Below, one piece after another: positions 46,696 through 56,410 of a stretch of DNA of 64,000 nt. Source of the DNA: Phytophthora hibernalis (Eukaryota > Oomycota > Peronosporomycetes > Peronosporales > Peronosporaceae); the NCBI GenBank assembly GCA_012656075.1, contig JAAKBF010000027.1, forward strand, positions 1 to 64,000, given 5' to 3'. Under the pieces are notes generated by a model. The model did no database searches and was not told the DNA's origin. It saw only the letters and a program-made list of their open reading frames with translations. Both the position numbers and the translations under genes were made by a program. The first letter of the stretch is position 1, and each line of letters begins with the position of its first letter.

Positions 46696-47249
46696 CAGCC
46701 CCTGAAGCTTGGTTCACCACCGCTCTGCTGCTCTCTACTCAGCACATCGGGCACAGGTTCTCGGACCTGGCCACCATGGTAGATAATCGTAGCGCAAGTC
46801 GGCGGGATCGTCGTAGGTCGCCGTTGCGTTCTAGCGTGGTTTCCTGGACCGCGATGTTCGACGCTGACGGCGGGCGGGCGGAGACATCGGCTCAGGCAGT
46901 GAAGCCCCTGTTGCTGAAGCCGCGGCGGCCGTAGTCGTCGATCTGGTACGGCGCTCTAGAGGAAGCTGTGAGTCATTGCCCACGACGCCTGTGCGTTGTT
47001 GGCAGTCCTCATTTTGTGGTGCGTCGTCCTTGTTGCGGCCGAGTAGAGGGTAGGTCCATTGTTGCTGTCGTCTCGCTGTGAATCACTGCTGGCAGCTTCT
47101 ATCACGCGTTTGCGTCGCGCTTGTTGTTCCTCCATCGCCCTGGCGCTGGATCCACGGCCTCCTGTGACGCACGTGGTCGTGAAGTAGCTGGCAGCTGTGG
47201 GTGCTGTGTCGCCGTCGTGGCGTTCGTCTCAGCAGGCACTCCGGTCAGC

Positions 47250-47700
47250 TTCTGCCAGTACTCCGTGAGCATGGGGCGTCGGCTGTGGCGACGTACTTGT
47301 CCACGAGGACTCGGATCTCCTTGACGAGGTTCTTCACGGGTTTGTAAGAGTCTTCGATGGGTTGAAGACCCTTCCAACTCACCAGTATATCGTAGTCATC
47401 AGTGAAGGCATTCCACTGGTGCTATTTCAGCTCGTTGACAGCGAGCACGATCCCTTGCGATGTCACGTGCTCAAGGAGCTCATCCGTGACATCTAGGCTG
47501 TCGTCCGCATACATCTTGAGCCTTAAAGCGTGTACGTCCAGTTGCTCGCCGGTCACGAGGTGCTCCACCTTGAACGAGTGTACATCAGCACGTACGACCC
47601 ACCCAGACCACTTGAAGCTTGTTTCCTTGTTTCTCGTCGACACGAAATCGCAGGACGTAGTCGCCTTCGGCGAAGTTGACGAGGTTCTCTCCTCGTTCAC
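47250..47700 (-). pseudogene. Integrase C-terminal and chromodomain-like tail
   Basis: After a frame change near 47620 the integrase continues with FKVEHLVTGEQLDVHALRLK and LDVTDELLEHVTSQGIVLAV. An in-frame TAG lies at 47422-47424. Then comes YDILVSWKGLQPIEDSYKPV with VKNLVKEIRVLV, which matches a chromodomain (aromatic and WKG positions). Such tails target chromovirus integrases to chromatin. The remaining sequence to the 3' LTR has no domain. Confidence 0.65.
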
Positions 47701-48730
47701 GCTTCTTGTTCAGTAGTCGCTGCTTCAGCCTTCGATCCTCGACGTCGCAGTGCATCGCTTGCAGGCTGCTCCGCAGGTTGGCCAGGTAGCTGTCGACTTG
47801 ATCGCTGGCTGGAATTTCTTGCAGACTTCTTTCGTCTGGCAAATAAAACTCCATCAGCGGCGTAGGGCATCGGAGCCCAGTGAAAAGCACCATAGGAGCC
47901 CAGTTTCCCAGCGAGGGAACGGGTGTGTGGTTTATGCTTGACTGTACCATGGGTACAAGATAGACCCAGTCCTTGTAACTGATCTTGTAGGTTAGGATCA
48001 TCGTCCTCGTCACTTGGAGGATGTCACGATTGACACGCTCGATGGATCCATTCACCCAGGGGCTGTATGCTGGCGTGAACGTCTGTTGCGATCGCAGACG
48101 TCGGCTGAGCTCGTAGACGATTTCGTTCTTGAAGTGACTCCCATTGTCCGAGACCCACACAGGTGGTATCCCGAATCTTGAATGCCATGCCAGTAGGGCG
48201 TCGATCACCACGAGGCTGTCTGCTGTGTCGGCCACCACCAGTCCGCAGTAATGAGTGGCGTGGTCCTTCAACACGAGCAGATATTTGCTGCTGCCGTAGC
48301 TCTCGTCCATGTACAAATAGTCGACGTGTAGAACACCATTACGCGTGCTGCACTCAATCACCTCGGCTCCACGGGCGGGGACAATTCCCCCGCGAATGCA
48401 GACATAGCAGGCAGCTTCTTCAGGAAGAAGCCTGGACATGTCAAGGTCGACTGCTTTGCCTGGAAGAAAAACAAGTAAATCAGAGAAACTGGCAACCACG
48501 TCAGTGAAAGGGGGTCCTGACGTGGGAAAGAGTCGGCGTAAGTGTGCGACCATTGCGTGCTGGCCACGGTGGCCTTGGGCACCGCACTGGGCCACAATAC
48601 AGAGTCGCTGTAGAAAAGAGCTGCCTCTGCAGGTATCCACAAGCGGTTGTTGAGCACCAACAGACCGTTCTCGTCTGTGTCTGCCCCAGCAGGAGGTGGA
48701 TGCTTGGATTGACTTCGCGTAGTTCCACAA
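47585..48730 (-). CDS. Integrase core of the gypsy element
   Basis: A 381-codon open frame. The catalytic core shows the D-D-E set: LHVDYLYMDESYG (first Asp), VWVSDNGSHFKNEI (second) and WVNGSIERVNRDIL (Glu), with spacing usual for retroviral-type integrases. Upstream lie the degenerate H2C2 zone and the RNase H tail; downstream the frame breaks near 47600 before the chromodomain-like part. The long unbroken core contrasts with the breaks on either side. The frame has no start of its own: it is part of a polyprotein. Confidence 0.8.
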   Translation of the reverse strand: MWNYAKSIQASTSCWGRHRRERSVGAQQPLVDTCRGSSFLQRLCIVAQCGAQGHRGQHAMVAHLRRLFPTSGPPFTDVVASFSDLLVFLPGKAVDLDMSRLLPEEAACYVCIRGGIVPARGAEVIECSTRNGVLHVDYLYMDESYGSSKYLLVLKDHATHYCGLVVADTADSLVVIDALLAWHSRFGIPPVWVSDNGSHFKNEIVYELSRRLRSQQTFTPAYSPWVNGSIERVNRDILQVTRTMILTYKISYKDWVYLVPMVQSSINHTPVPSLGNWAPMVLFTGLRCPTPLMEFYLPDERSLQEIPASDQVDSYLANLRSSLQAMHCDVEDRRLKQRLLNKKRERGENLVNFAEGDYVLRFRVDEKQGNKLQVVWVGRTC

Positions 48731-48829
48731 GTGTAGGCCAGATGAAATGGTCGTCGTCCATCGGTCTCAGAGCTGAGATGGGCCGGGGCTCAGACGATGA
48801 GAGGCTTCGAATCGCCTTCAATCGCTTCA

Positions 48830-49306
48830 CCGAGACGGATGGTGTATGGTTGCCAGCCCACCTGGATATCATGTCAGCCCAGACGTTGTCGGGTCCGGGG
48901 ACATGCTCCACCACGTAGCGATAGTTCATGAGTTTCATTGCCCACCGCAAGAGCTTCCCCTCACATGCTTCTTGACCGACTCGTCCGGCGCGAAGACGTG
49001 GATAAGATTACGGTGGTCGCAGTACATGCGGAACGGCTTGGGTCTCAGGAGTAGGTAGTCCAGTTTGTTACACGCCACTGCAATGGGAAACGCCTCCTTC
49101 TCGATAACGGTCCAGTTTAGTTGGCTGCCGGTGAAGGTTCCGTTTGTACAGTGTATCAGGAGGTGTTGCTGTTCGGTGGATGACTTCTTCGAGTCAACGT
49201 CGGTCACTTGCGTGACGATGATGGCGTATCCAACGTCCGATGCATCGGTAAACATGCACGTCGTCGCCTGGTCATCCGGAAACTCCAATGTGGCCGCGTT
49301 GGCCAA
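48830..49306 (-). pseudogene. RNase H domain of the gypsy element
   Basis: FPDDQATTCMFTDASDVGYA carries the first Asp, LNWTVIEKEAFPIAVAC the Glu, RMYCDHRNLIHVF the second Asp, and in the next frame EHVPGPDNVWADMISRWAG the last Asp. All four acidic residues of a retrotransposon RNase H are visible. A frame change near 48945 separates the last part. Confidence 0.75.
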
Positions 49307-49358
49307 CGCGTCCTTGACTTGGTCGAAGGCACGTCGTTCGTCAGCACTAAGTTCAACA

Positions 49359-50115
49359 TCAATACTTGCAGCAGCTCTTCGTACTGGTGAGTGCTGCGTC
49401 GAGTCTGCCTTGGAGAGGTTCGACTTGCCTGGCGAAGTCGATGATGCTCTCCCTCATCCAGTTGATGGCGCATACGAACTGCTGGAGCTCACCAGCAGTA
49501 CGAGGGTATGGTAGCGCACGCAGAGAGTCGATCCGCGCTGGGTCATTGCGGATTCCTTGGCCGTCGATCACCTTGCCGCACCATTTCACTTGAGTCTGGT
49601 ACAGGCTAGTCTTTTTGCGCTCAGCTTCAGGCCGACCTGATTCAGTAGCAAGAACAGCTCTGCCAACTTGGTGAGGTAGGTGTCGATGTCAGCGGCGTAC
49701 AGGAGTAGGTCGTCAATCCAGATGAGAAGGTGCTCATACAGTAAGCTAGCAAAGAACTTCTCCATAGTTTTCTGTAAGTAAATCGCAGCATCGCTGCAAC
49801 CTTGAGGGACTCGGCGAGGAGTGAAGATCTTCTCGTCAGTCATGTAGGAGAGAAATTCTTGACAAATTTCAGCTAAGAGCAATTGCCAGAACCCTTTAAA
49901 AATTCAAAGAGTCCGAAGTGTTTCATTCCAGAAGCGTTCTCCACAACTAACGATAAAATAGGCATCACTGCTGCCATAGCGTCCGTCACAGCGTTGGGTC
50001 CCCGGTAGTCCGTAGTTTGACGTAGGTCCATGAGGTCTGCAGATTTCTTGACCGGTAGAACATGACTCGCCCATCGATTGTCGGCGTTTTCGTAAACCAG
50101 TCCTAGTTCAACCAA
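49359..50115 (-). pseudogene. Reverse transcriptase of the gypsy element, frameshifted
   Basis: Segments in three frames. MDLRQTTDYRGPNAVTDAMA is followed by KHFGLFEFLKG, where the motif A Asp is read as Glu. EFLSYMTDEKIFTPRRVPQG with LLIWIDDLLLYA is motif C, with WIDD in place of YxDD, and KWCGKVIDGQGIRNDPARID with LPYPRTAGELQQFV is the connection. Frame changes lie near 49885 and 49600. The Glu at motif A, if real, would be expected to impair polymerisation. Confidence 0.75.
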
Positions 50116-50297
50116 ACGAGCATTAAATTCGCGAAGAAATTATCGGATGTGCGGCGGATATTTGCGGGGCTTACATTTCGTAGGGTGAGCCCCATCCTGT
50201 AGACGCACTTCGAGTGGAGGGACATTTGCTGGGGATCAGCACGCAACTCGAGGCGCCACACGTCGTAGGCGTGAGCGATGGTGCGTAACTGCTACAC

Positions 50298-51037
50298 CTA
50301 GTCGAGCGGGAATCCTTTGTCCACAGCTCGAGCAATCAGTTGTTCAACAGCATCAAAAATGTCTTTGTCACTCGGCTCGGAAACACTTGTAGTTGTTGGG
50401 AAGTCGTCAGCTTCGAGCTCGATCGTATCTCCACTTGTCTCGTCATCACCGCGGTCAGCCAGCATTTCCAGCTGCCGCGCAACTTCAATTTCGAGGAGGT
50501 TTAGCAGGTCATTACCCACTATGAACTCGTCGTCATCGACATCCATGACCAACACATCCACTGCACCCATCGGTTCAACCGGTCCTGCAGCGGTGTGGAT
50601 CTGCAGATGCAGTTTGGCCTTCTTGTCATCCTTCACCCAAGTGGAACCAAAAGCCTGGTTCAACAGAGGGTCTGAAGGTCCTCCGCCTGGACACTTGGGT
50701 CTTTTTCGACTAGTTGATTCCAGTGAGAGCGGCAGATGACAGTGTAGTCAGAACCACTGTCCGGGCAGTACGGCAGTTGCAGTATCCCGTTCAGTGTCTC
50801 TCGACGGCCTGGTGTATTCAGATATTCACCAAGTCGTTTGAGTCGGGCACGCTTGGCCACGTTGGCCTCACGTAACTTCTTGCGTAGTTGGTCCTTTTCG
50901 GCTTCGGTCGCCTTGGGACAGTCACGAATCCAGTTCATCTCCTTGCACTTAGGACACGGACTCGGAGGTAAATTCGCAGGACTTGCAGGACCTGGTTTGA
51001 CGGTCTTCGAAGCAGTAGGAGCATCTGGAGTAGACAC
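50298..51037 (-). pseudogene. Zinc knuckle and aspartic protease of the gypsy element
   Basis: From 51037 the reading includes CPKCKEMNWIRDCP, a knuckle with spacing CX2CX3NX4C in which Asn replaces His. The protease site LPYCPDSGSDYTVI follows. A frame change near 50660 leads to LQIHTAAGPVEPMGAVDVLV and DDDEFIVGNDLLNLLEIEVA, the strand and second half of a retropepsin-like fold. It ends at a stop at 50298. The remnant at 6825-7987 shares each of these parts, with His retained in its knuckle. Confidence 0.75.
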
Positions 51038-51243
51038 TCGCGACGGATTCGTACCCCATTGTCTCTTCTTTTGTCCGTGAAGCGTTCTGGCTTGGACTTA
51101 ACCTTGTCCTTGTCCGTCTTGTTCTCGGTTTGGTCGCGCCTCTTCGTCTTGAGGCGCTGGTACTGACGCTCATGCTCAGTCGCTTTCTCCACGATGAGCT
51201 CAAACAAAAGTCTTGGATCAGTAGCTGCAGGTTTGTGCGTGAA

Positions 51244-51790
51244 TCAAACGCACTGCTTGACTTCAGCCTTCAGCGTGGCAGGATGTAACGAAACCACCAA
51301 ACGTTTGCACTCTCGTACTCCGTCGTTGCCAATGAAGCATTCCGTCAAGCCATTGGCGCGTACAATCTTGCCGCACTCGTTGAAGTAGTCAAGCACCCTG
51401 GCGTACACGTCGCTCTCGGTCATGTTCAACCGAAGCGAGTCTTTGAACAGGGTCTTGATATCTGGCAGAGTCTTGTTCTTGACACTGCCCGCGATGTGCT
51501 CGATCTCGGCAATCAGCATGCCCTCCGTCACGTCCACCGAGGCTTGCTCAGGCGTAGCTCGCAGAAGGTGTCGAGTAGCTCAGCGTCGAATGATTCCATG
51601 ATGGGGTCACCACAACATCGTAGTTCTCACCGGAGACACGGCAGCGCGCACGCATCTCGGCCTCGTACTCACGACGCTTGATTTTCCACTTTGCGAGGAA
51701 CTCATGGGAGATGCTGGAGACCTTCGGGGGTAGCGGTGGGACGAACGGTGGGACTGTACCCGCACGCGTACCGTAGTCGTCTTGCTCCAT
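51244..51790 (-). pseudogene. Gag of the gypsy element, frameshifted
   Basis: Begins MEQDDYGTRAGTVPPFVPPL (ATG 51790), with ISHEFLAKWKIKRREYEAEM. A frame change near 51560 leads to MLIAEIEHIAGSVKNKTLPD and LFKDSLRLNMTESDVYARVL, a helical gag-like domain, ending near 51244. A further basic stretch (FELIVEKATEHERQYQRLKT, 51207-51070) links it to the zinc knuckle. It is the counterpart of 7562-7987. Confidence 0.65.
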
Positions 51791-51890
51791 GTCGTTCGGG
51801 CGTAGGTCTTGATCTTCATAGACCGCTAGAAGGTGCAGGAGGTAGACTGCGACTGCGACGATCAGCGGTTGATTCTACTAAAGAATTCTT

Positions 51891-52331
51891 TGTAGTGTAT
51901 CCCGGGTCGGAAGATCCAAAAAGTGAACACGCGGCAATGCGGGGCTAACCCGCACGGAACTCTAGCCTAGTGTATTGATGGATTGATGGAAGATTGAAGA
52001 GTGAGCTCTAGGTCTGATGCTGACCAGCCGTCGCTCAGAGTCTTCTCGATCAACCGTGTCCAGGAGCGTCCTCCTGGGTTGATCAAGAGAGACGGTTGTC
52101 TGGGGCAACAACAACATGTAACGGCTAACATGTAGACTAACATGCAAGTTCCTTATGCAGCTCAAGTCAGGCACTGACAGCCAGACTTGAAGAACATGTG
52201 AACCTATTGTCGCCAGCATTGATTGCCGTACGACACAGCTGGGTCTCTGTGATCTGGTCTGTGTTGACTAGCGAAACCCCAGGGCCAGCTGGCGGTGGTG
52301 TGCCAGGCTGAAATATCCGGCATCCACTACA
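51891..52331 (-). repeat. 5' LTR
   Basis: 441 bp, same ends as the 3' LTR; outer TSD ATACG at 52332-52336. Confidence 0.92.
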
Positions 52332-52446
52332 ATACGCCTTAAAATGAAGCCTCAGCGATCGATTGAAAAAAGATCCTTAACCTTTTGAAATAGAACTTGT
52401 ATGGAAACGGTGGTCCGGATGGTCCAGAACTGTGCGCGCACGGATA

Positions 52447-52826
52447 GGGCAGCGCCCTCGTCTTTTTGCCTCCGTTTGAATTTCAAAAGCCGTCCTTATT
52501 ACATGTATAGCGATCCCCCAATAGCAGACGAATGACTTCGAAATCTCTCTATTATCAGCGGTTATAATCTTATTGAACACAGAGTGGTGATCATGAGTGA
52601 TGTGCTTCAAGTTGAAGCTATCCTCGAAGTTTGAACAACAACAAATTTGGTGGTTCGGCTGGGCTAGTACAGCGAGTCCTAGAAACCCGTATGCCGCCCA
52701 TACCGCGGCTGGCGCTACAAATGGATTTCATTTGTTGCCAGGGCAAGCCGCCGCCACGTACATGTAGCGTGTAGTAATTACCCACATTTGCAGTCACTTG
52801 CACCAGGAAATGCGCTTACGTCTTGG
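52447..52826. other. No supported gene
   Basis: Short ORFs only, between the MITE end and the palindrome. Confidence 0.5.
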
Positions 52827-52934
52827 GATGTTTATCAAAGGACCGGGTTTACATCACGATTATCCAAAGAGACCGTGTCTGGAATCCTGCTCAGTGATTG
52901 GAGGAAATTATTGTGCGCCGCGACTCCCAGCTAC

Positions 52935-53620
52935 ATGATGTCGATCCACTTCTCCAGCAGTGTGCGCACGCCCGCTAGCGAGTGCGGCAGCTTGAACACA
53001 TCCAGCGTCGGGCCGATGGACGACCAGTCACCAAGCATACGTGCGCGACCACGCGGGCGGCGGCGTATTCGTGGCTAGATCGCCCAGCCAGTGGCGAGCC
53101 TCCTCCGGCTCAAACGGGATGTTCGTCATCACGGCGTACTTGAGACCCGACAGGCGGAACACTGTGTCCACGTACTCCTCGGGATCCTGCTGTTTGAACC
53201 ACTGCTGGATGGCGCGGAGGTCGCGCTTCGCCACCAAGTCGTCCAGTCCCAGCAAGTGCAGCGTCGTCAGCACACCACGGCACGCCTCCGACACGGGCGA
53301 GCGGTCTACGAACAGGTGCTGCCAGAAGAGACCGGCCTGCTTCTCCTTCGGGTACGAGTTGAACTCCTCCACCTGCATGGGCGCCGTCTGCAGAAACTCA
53401 GCCACGAGGTAGTGGTAGGTCAGCAGCTCGTCGACTCCCTACAGCATAAGTTTGCCGTGGCTTGGAGGAAACAGGTGCGTGTGCACATCGATGATCTGCA
53501 CGCTGGCGACGGCTTCGCGGACGAACGTCGCTACTTCTTCTTTGGTGGCCAGGAAATCCGTGGTCTGGTGGTTGCGCAGAAGCTGGTGTAGATCTACCAA
53601 TGCTTCCCCGACGAAATGTC
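52935..53620 (-). pseudogene. Amidohydrolase / uronate-isomerase-like fragment (left arm)
   Basis: Reads LATKEEVATFVREAVASVQI, then IIDVHTHLFPPSHGKLML with the HxH metal motif, a TAG, and then GVDELLTYHYLVAEFLQTAP, GLFWQHLFVDRSPVSEACRG, LHLLGLDDLVAKRDLRAIQQ and YAVMTNIPFEPEEARHWLGD. After a frame change near 53040 it ends SSIGPTLDVFKLPHSLAGVR. The HxH opening and the LLTYHYLVAE stretch fit the uronate isomerase branch of the amidohydrolase superfamily. Only the N-terminal part (about 230 residues) is present, so later metal ligands are missing. The TAG replaces what is probably a Trp codon. Confidence 0.55.
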
Positions 53621-53807
53621 GAAGAATCGTACCATGATGCTCGGCGCCGACAACCGACACGGTCCGATTAATGCGTACGTATTTTATCTACAAATTGAAT
53701 GGCGGTCGTTTGATATTCAAATGTAATTCTTTCGGTGTGTGTAGGATGTTACCTGTGGTTAAGAATCGTATAGATGCGCAACCCACACACCACAAACGGA
53801 CTGTTCC

Positions 53808-54480
53808 CTACTTCCCTACTACGTATATGCCTGGGACTATTCCTTCGACCGGATCTTCTACTTCAGCTGATGGTTGCGTGCAGTGAGCAGCGTTGTGATC
53901 TGCGCTTTTGCAAATGCTGCAATGGTATTCGTTTCGTTGAGTGGGTACGTGACCACGTATGTCGTCCTCATAAAATGAGTTTAACACTGTTGCGTCGACG
54001 ACGGACGTGTGCTGCAACAATGAATCACTTCTTTTGCTGTTGCAGCGAGATTCACCGTTACTGCGAATTCTTTTTGACGCTTGGCTTTGTCAGTCCGCGG
54101 TCGCAGTAGGCTCGGATTCCCCCTGCTTGCCGATACAGCGGCGATGGTTGTACGAGGTTGTCATGCTTTAATTCGCTTTCTAGAGGCAATCCAAGGTTTA
54201 TTTGTTGAAATGTGGCTTCATACGTTTGCAGAGTGTACGCTGGAAGAAGAATGACTCGGTGCTCGGCTTTACCACGTTGTGTTTAATGACCATGTCACGA
54301 TTGGCAGCGAGGAGATGACGACAAGGAACTAAAAGATGTTCACGAACACGACAGCGTGTACATGTTTTGGAAGCCAGGTTTACTTCGAAAACTCGAGTAT
54401 CGCGTGCAATGGAGCCGTCAACGGTAAGTGGATTGTATTCCGTAACAGTGAGTCGTGCGTTCGGCAGCACTAATACCGAT
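53808..54480 (-). pseudogene. MULE transposase C-terminus (left arm)
   Basis: Reads RVFEVNLASKTCTRCRVREH then LLVPCRHLLAANR, a SWIM finger (CxxC...CxH), and further on YHCSICKSADHNAAHCTQ, a canonical zinc knuckle, ending near 53808. SWIM followed by a C-terminal knuckle is also the layout of the MULE at 15.0-17.8 kb. Frames change near 54190. The core catalytic domain is absent. Confidence 0.65.
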
Positions 54481-54560
54481 TGATGAGACCTTCGTCCTTG
54501 TTCCAGGTCGTACAGCTTCTTCGCGTGCGGAGTGACATTATGCTTGGCGAGTCGCCAAGC

Positions 54561-54746
54561 ACGAGCCTAGTTTTCCGCAGACTGCGCTTGAAATATTTTG
54601 CAAGGAAGTTATTACAACTTTGGTTAGCAAACGCAACCAGGCTCATGCTTGGCACGAGCCTAGTTTTCCGCAGACTGCGCTTGAAATATTTTGCAAGGAA
54701 GTTATTACAACTTTGGTTAGCAAACGCGACCAGGCTCATGCTTGGC
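54561..54746 (+). repeat. 93-bp tandem duplication at the palindrome centre
   Basis: Two head-to-tail copies (54561-54653, 54654-54746) beginning ACGAGCCTAGTTTTCC, differing by one or two bases. They encode LKYFARKLLQLWLANATRLM twice in the frame of the right-arm MULE fragment. Next to them lies GCTTGGCGAGTCGCCAAGC, itself a near-perfect palindrome and the turning point of the arms. Confidence 0.9.
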
Positions 54747-54769
54747 GACTCGCCAAGCATAATGTCCTC

Positions 54770-55410
54770 CGCACGCGAAGAAGCTGTACGACCTGGAACA
54801 AGGACGAAGGTCTCATCAATCGGTATTAGTGCTGCCGAACGCACGACTCACTGTTACGGTGAACATTACCCTACTCGAGTTTTCGAAGTAAACCTGGCTT
54901 CCAAAACATGTACACGCTGTCGTGTTCGTGAACATCTTTTAGTTCCTTGTCGTCATCTCCTCGCTGCCAATCGTGACATGGTCATTAAACACAACGTGGT
55001 AAAGCCGAGCACCGAGTCATTCTTCTTTCCAGCGTACACTCTGCAAACGTATGAAGCCATTTCAACTAAACCTTGCGAATTAAAGCATGACAACCTCGTA
55101 CAACCATCGCCGCTGTATCGGCAAGCAGGGGGAATCCGAGCCTACTGCGACCGCGGACTGACAAAGCCAAGCGTCAAAAAAGAATTCGCAGTAACGGTGA
55201 ATCTCGCTGCAACAGCAAAAGAAGTGATTCATTGTTGCAGCACACGTCCGTCGTCGACGCAACAGTGTTAAACTCATTTTATGAGGACGACATACGTGGT
55301 CACGTACCCACTCAACGAAACGAATACCATTGCAGCATTTGCAAAAGCGCAGATCACAACGCTGCTCACTGCACGCAACCATCAGCTGAAGTAGAAGATC
55401 CGAAGGAATA
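54770..55410 (+). pseudogene. MULE transposase C-terminus (right arm)
   Basis: Mirror copy of 53808-54480: TRVFEVNLASKTCTRCRVRE, then the SWIM CRH and, in a later frame, the knuckle CSICKSADHNAAHC. It lacks about 30 bp before the SWIM part that the left arm has. The open frame runs from 54480 through the 93-bp repeats to 55271, so this side reads longer than the left one. Confidence 0.65.
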
Positions 55411-55619
55411 GTCCCAGGCATATACGTGTAGAAAGGGAACAGTCCGTTTGTGGTGTGTGGGTTGCGCATCTATACGATTCTTAACCACAGGTAACATCCT
55501 ACACACACCGAAAGAATTACATTTGAATATCAAACGACCGCCATTCAATTTGTAGATAAAATACGTACGCATTAATCGGACCGTGTCGTTGTCGGCGCCG
55601 AGCATCATGGTACGATTCT

Positions 55620-56305
55620 TCGACATTTCGTCGGCATTGGTAGATCTACACCAGCTTCTGCGCAACCACCAGACCACGGATTTCCTGGCCACCAAAGAAG
55701 AAGTAGCGACGTTCGTCCGCGAAGCCGTCGCCAGCGTGCAGATCATCGATGTGCACACGCACCTGTTTCCTCCAAGCCACGGCAAACTTATGCTGTAGGG
55801 AGTCGACGAGCTGCTGACCTACCACTACCTCGTGGCTGAGTTTCTGCAGACGGCGCCCATGCAGGTGGAGGAGTTCAACTCGTACCCGAAGGAGAAGCAG
55901 GCCGGTCTCTTCTGGCAGCACCTGTTCGTAGACCGCTCGCCCGTGTCGGAGGCGTGCCGTGGTGTGCTGACGACGCTGCACTTGCTGGGACTGGACGACT
56001 TGGTGGCGAAGCGCGACCTCCGCGCCATCCAGCAGTGGTTCAAACAGCAGGATCCCGAGGAGTACGTGGACACAGTGTTCCGCCTGTCGGGTCTCAAGTA
56101 CGCCGTGATGACGAACATCCCGTTTGAGCCGGAGGAGGCTCGCCACTGGCTGGGCGATCTAGCCACGAATACGCCGCCGCCCGCGTGGTCGCGCACGTAT
56201 GCTTGGTGACTGGTCGTCCATCGGCCCGACGCTGGATGTGTTCAAGCTGCCGCACTCGCTAGCGGGCGTGCGCACACTGCTGGAGAAGTGGATCGACATC
56301 ATGTA
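55620..56305 (+). pseudogene. Amidohydrolase / uronate-isomerase-like fragment (right arm)
   Basis: Mirror copy of 52935-53620 with the same in-frame TAG after GKLML and the same frame change near the C-terminal part (LLEKWIDIM stop). The shared stop and frameshift show that the gene was already broken before the inverted duplication arose, unless both arms come from one molecule read twice. Confidence 0.55.
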
Positions 56306-56410
56306 GCTGGGAGTCGCGGCGCACAATAATTTCTCCAATCACTGAGCAGGATTCCAGACACGGTCTCTTTGGATAATCGTGATGTAAACCCGGTCCTTTT
56401 GATAAACATC

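Larger units (their letters stand above)
46252..52331 (-). mobile_element. Ty3/gypsy LTR retrotransposon, full length, with TSD
   Basis: Two direct repeats of 444 and 441 bp (46252-46695, 51891-52331), each running TGTAGTG to CACTACA in the top-strand reading, bound a 6,080-bp element. ATACG is duplicated at 46247-46251 and 52332-52336. The order on the minus strand is LTR, gag, protease, RT, RNase H, integrase, chromodomain-like tail, LTR, which is the gypsy order. The two LTRs differ by four substitutions and three single-base indels by eye. The minus-strand start after the 5' LTR (AAGAATTCTTTAGTAG) does not begin with TGG, so the primer site is unusual or unclear. Confidence 0.93.
45860..52446. 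mobile_element. TA-flanked MITE interrupted by an LTR retrotransposon
   Basis: TCCGTGCGCGCACAGTTCCG at 45862 is mirrored at 52444 (with TGGTCC duplicated inside), and TA lies outside both ends (45860-45861, 52445-52446). Removing the nested LTR element (46252-52331 plus one TSD) leaves a unit of about 0.5 kb. Another copy of the end motif, in direct orientation, sits at about 46040 (CGCGCACGGTTCCGGACCAC). Confidence 0.75.
52827..56410. repeat. 3.6-kb imperfect palindrome (inverted duplication)
   Basis: The arms 52827-54560 and 54747-56410 are reverse complements, with blocks hundreds of bases long that are identical (the 125-codon ORF at 53028-53405 equals that at 55832-56209). They differ by short indels: a roughly 30-bp difference near 54420/54865, a roughly 20-bp one near 54190/55075 and several of a few bases. 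The spacer is a 93-bp unit repeated twice. Outside 52827 and 56410 the flanks are unrelated. Each arm holds an amidohydrolase fragment (outer) and a MULE C-terminus (inner). Confidence 0.93.
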
